From Phycisphaerae bacterium (lineage in GTDB: Bacteria; Planctomycetota; Phycisphaerae; Phycisphaerales; SM1A02), in the NCBI GenBank assembly GCA_002862325.1, contig PKCT01000059.1:1-6693 (forward strand): DNA of 6,693 bases. The letters are read 5' to 3'. The translations under genes were made by a program, and so were the position numbers. Of the stretch, positions 6,534-6,693 are shown piece after piece (position 1 is the first letter of the stretch; each line of letters opens with the position of its first letter). Below the pieces are notes generated by a model. That model made no database searches. It was not told the DNA's origin and saw only the letters and a program-made list of their open reading frames with translations.

Positions 6534-6693
6534 CTACTCGGCCAGAAGCGTTTCCTGAAGCTCCTGCAGGGTGAATGGCTTGCCCAGCATGAAGGTGTTG
6601 AGACTTTCGCTCTCCGAGCTCGCAATCTCCGCCTCCGCTCCATAGCCGGAGACGAAGATGACCCGGATCCAAGGCTGTCTGATCCGGAGCGTC
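6534..6693 (-). CDS. C-terminal end of a response-regulator receiver domain (partial)
   Basis: The minus-strand frame enters at the right edge and ends at TAG (6536-6534), giving 52 residues. RVIFVSGYGAEAE (10-22) matches receiver strand 4 with the conserved Ser/Thr switch residue (SGY). LGKPFTLQELQETLLAE (36-52) is strand 5 with the invariant Lys-Pro dipeptide followed by helix 5. The protein ends immediately after the receiver, as in hybrid sensor histidine kinases with a C-terminal receiver or in stand-alone receivers; the SGYG...KPF style is frequent in hybrid kinases. The phospho-acceptor Asp and any kinase domain lie beyond the edge, so full architecture and signal are unknown. The lyase gene begins 54 bp downstream in the same direction. 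The spacer (6480-6533) holds only a 5-bp inverted repeat (6512-6516 with 6524-6528) without a T-run, so read-through into the lyase gene is possible. Confidence 0.82.
   Translation of the reverse strand, partial: TLRIRQPWIRVIFVSGYGAEAEIASSESESLNTFMLGKPFTLQELQETLLAE

Noticed and set aside
1..6693. CRISPR arrays, IS ends, tRNA or rRNA genes, toxin-antitoxin or defence genes
   Set aside because: I looked for regularly spaced repeats, terminal inverted repeats, cloverleaf-like segments and small paired genes and found none.

Overview
The window is high-GC (by eye about 60-65% G+C), gene-dense bacterial chromosome. The best taxonomic guess is Planctomycetota or a similar lineage. This is inferred from the large secreted transglutaminase/alpha-beta-hydrolase protein and its C-terminal beta-rich module, a combination I associate with planctomycetes from memory. 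There is no rRNA, marker gene or mobile element here to confirm it.

Layout: (a) 1-519, minus strand: 5' part of a membrane protein of the PAP2-like/inositolphosphotransferase type, cut by the left edge. (b) 520-599: an 80-bp divergent intergenic region with a perfect 7-bp hairpin. (c) 600-2060, plus strand: a complete 12-helix APC-superfamily amino-acid permease, the only plus-strand gene. (d) 2072-2689, minus: a 205-aa atypical short-chain dehydrogenase, converging on the permease with an 11-bp gap. (e) 2686-5109, minus: an 807-aa secreted or anchored protein with a transglutaminase-like domain followed by a serine alpha/beta-hydrolase domain; its stop overlaps the SDR start (ATGA). (f) 5110-5234: a 125-bp spacer. 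(g) 5235-6479, minus: a PLP-dependent Cys/Met-metabolism enzyme that most resembles plant-type methionine gamma-lyase. (h) 6480-6533: a 54-bp spacer. (i) 6534-6693, minus: the last 52 codons of a receiver-domain protein cut by the right edge.

The minus-strand genes from 6693 down to 2072 run in one direction. Only the hydrolase-SDR pair is clearly an operon by overlap. The two spacers could carry promoters or simply be intra-operon gaps; no convincing promoter or terminator is visible in either. Functionally, the lyase would degrade methionine or related sulfur amino acids in the cytoplasm. The APC permease could import amino acids, but its substrate cannot be read from the sequence and it is transcribed separately. 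The hydrolase protein would act outside the cytoplasmic membrane on an unknown ester, peptide or amide substrate.

No CRISPR, defence island, insertion sequence, tRNA or phage signature was found. The points most worth attention are the two-domain exoenzyme with an apparent substitution at the canonical transglutaminase Asp position, its translational coupling to an SDR that lacks the YxxxK catalytic pair, and the plant-like gamma-lyase.
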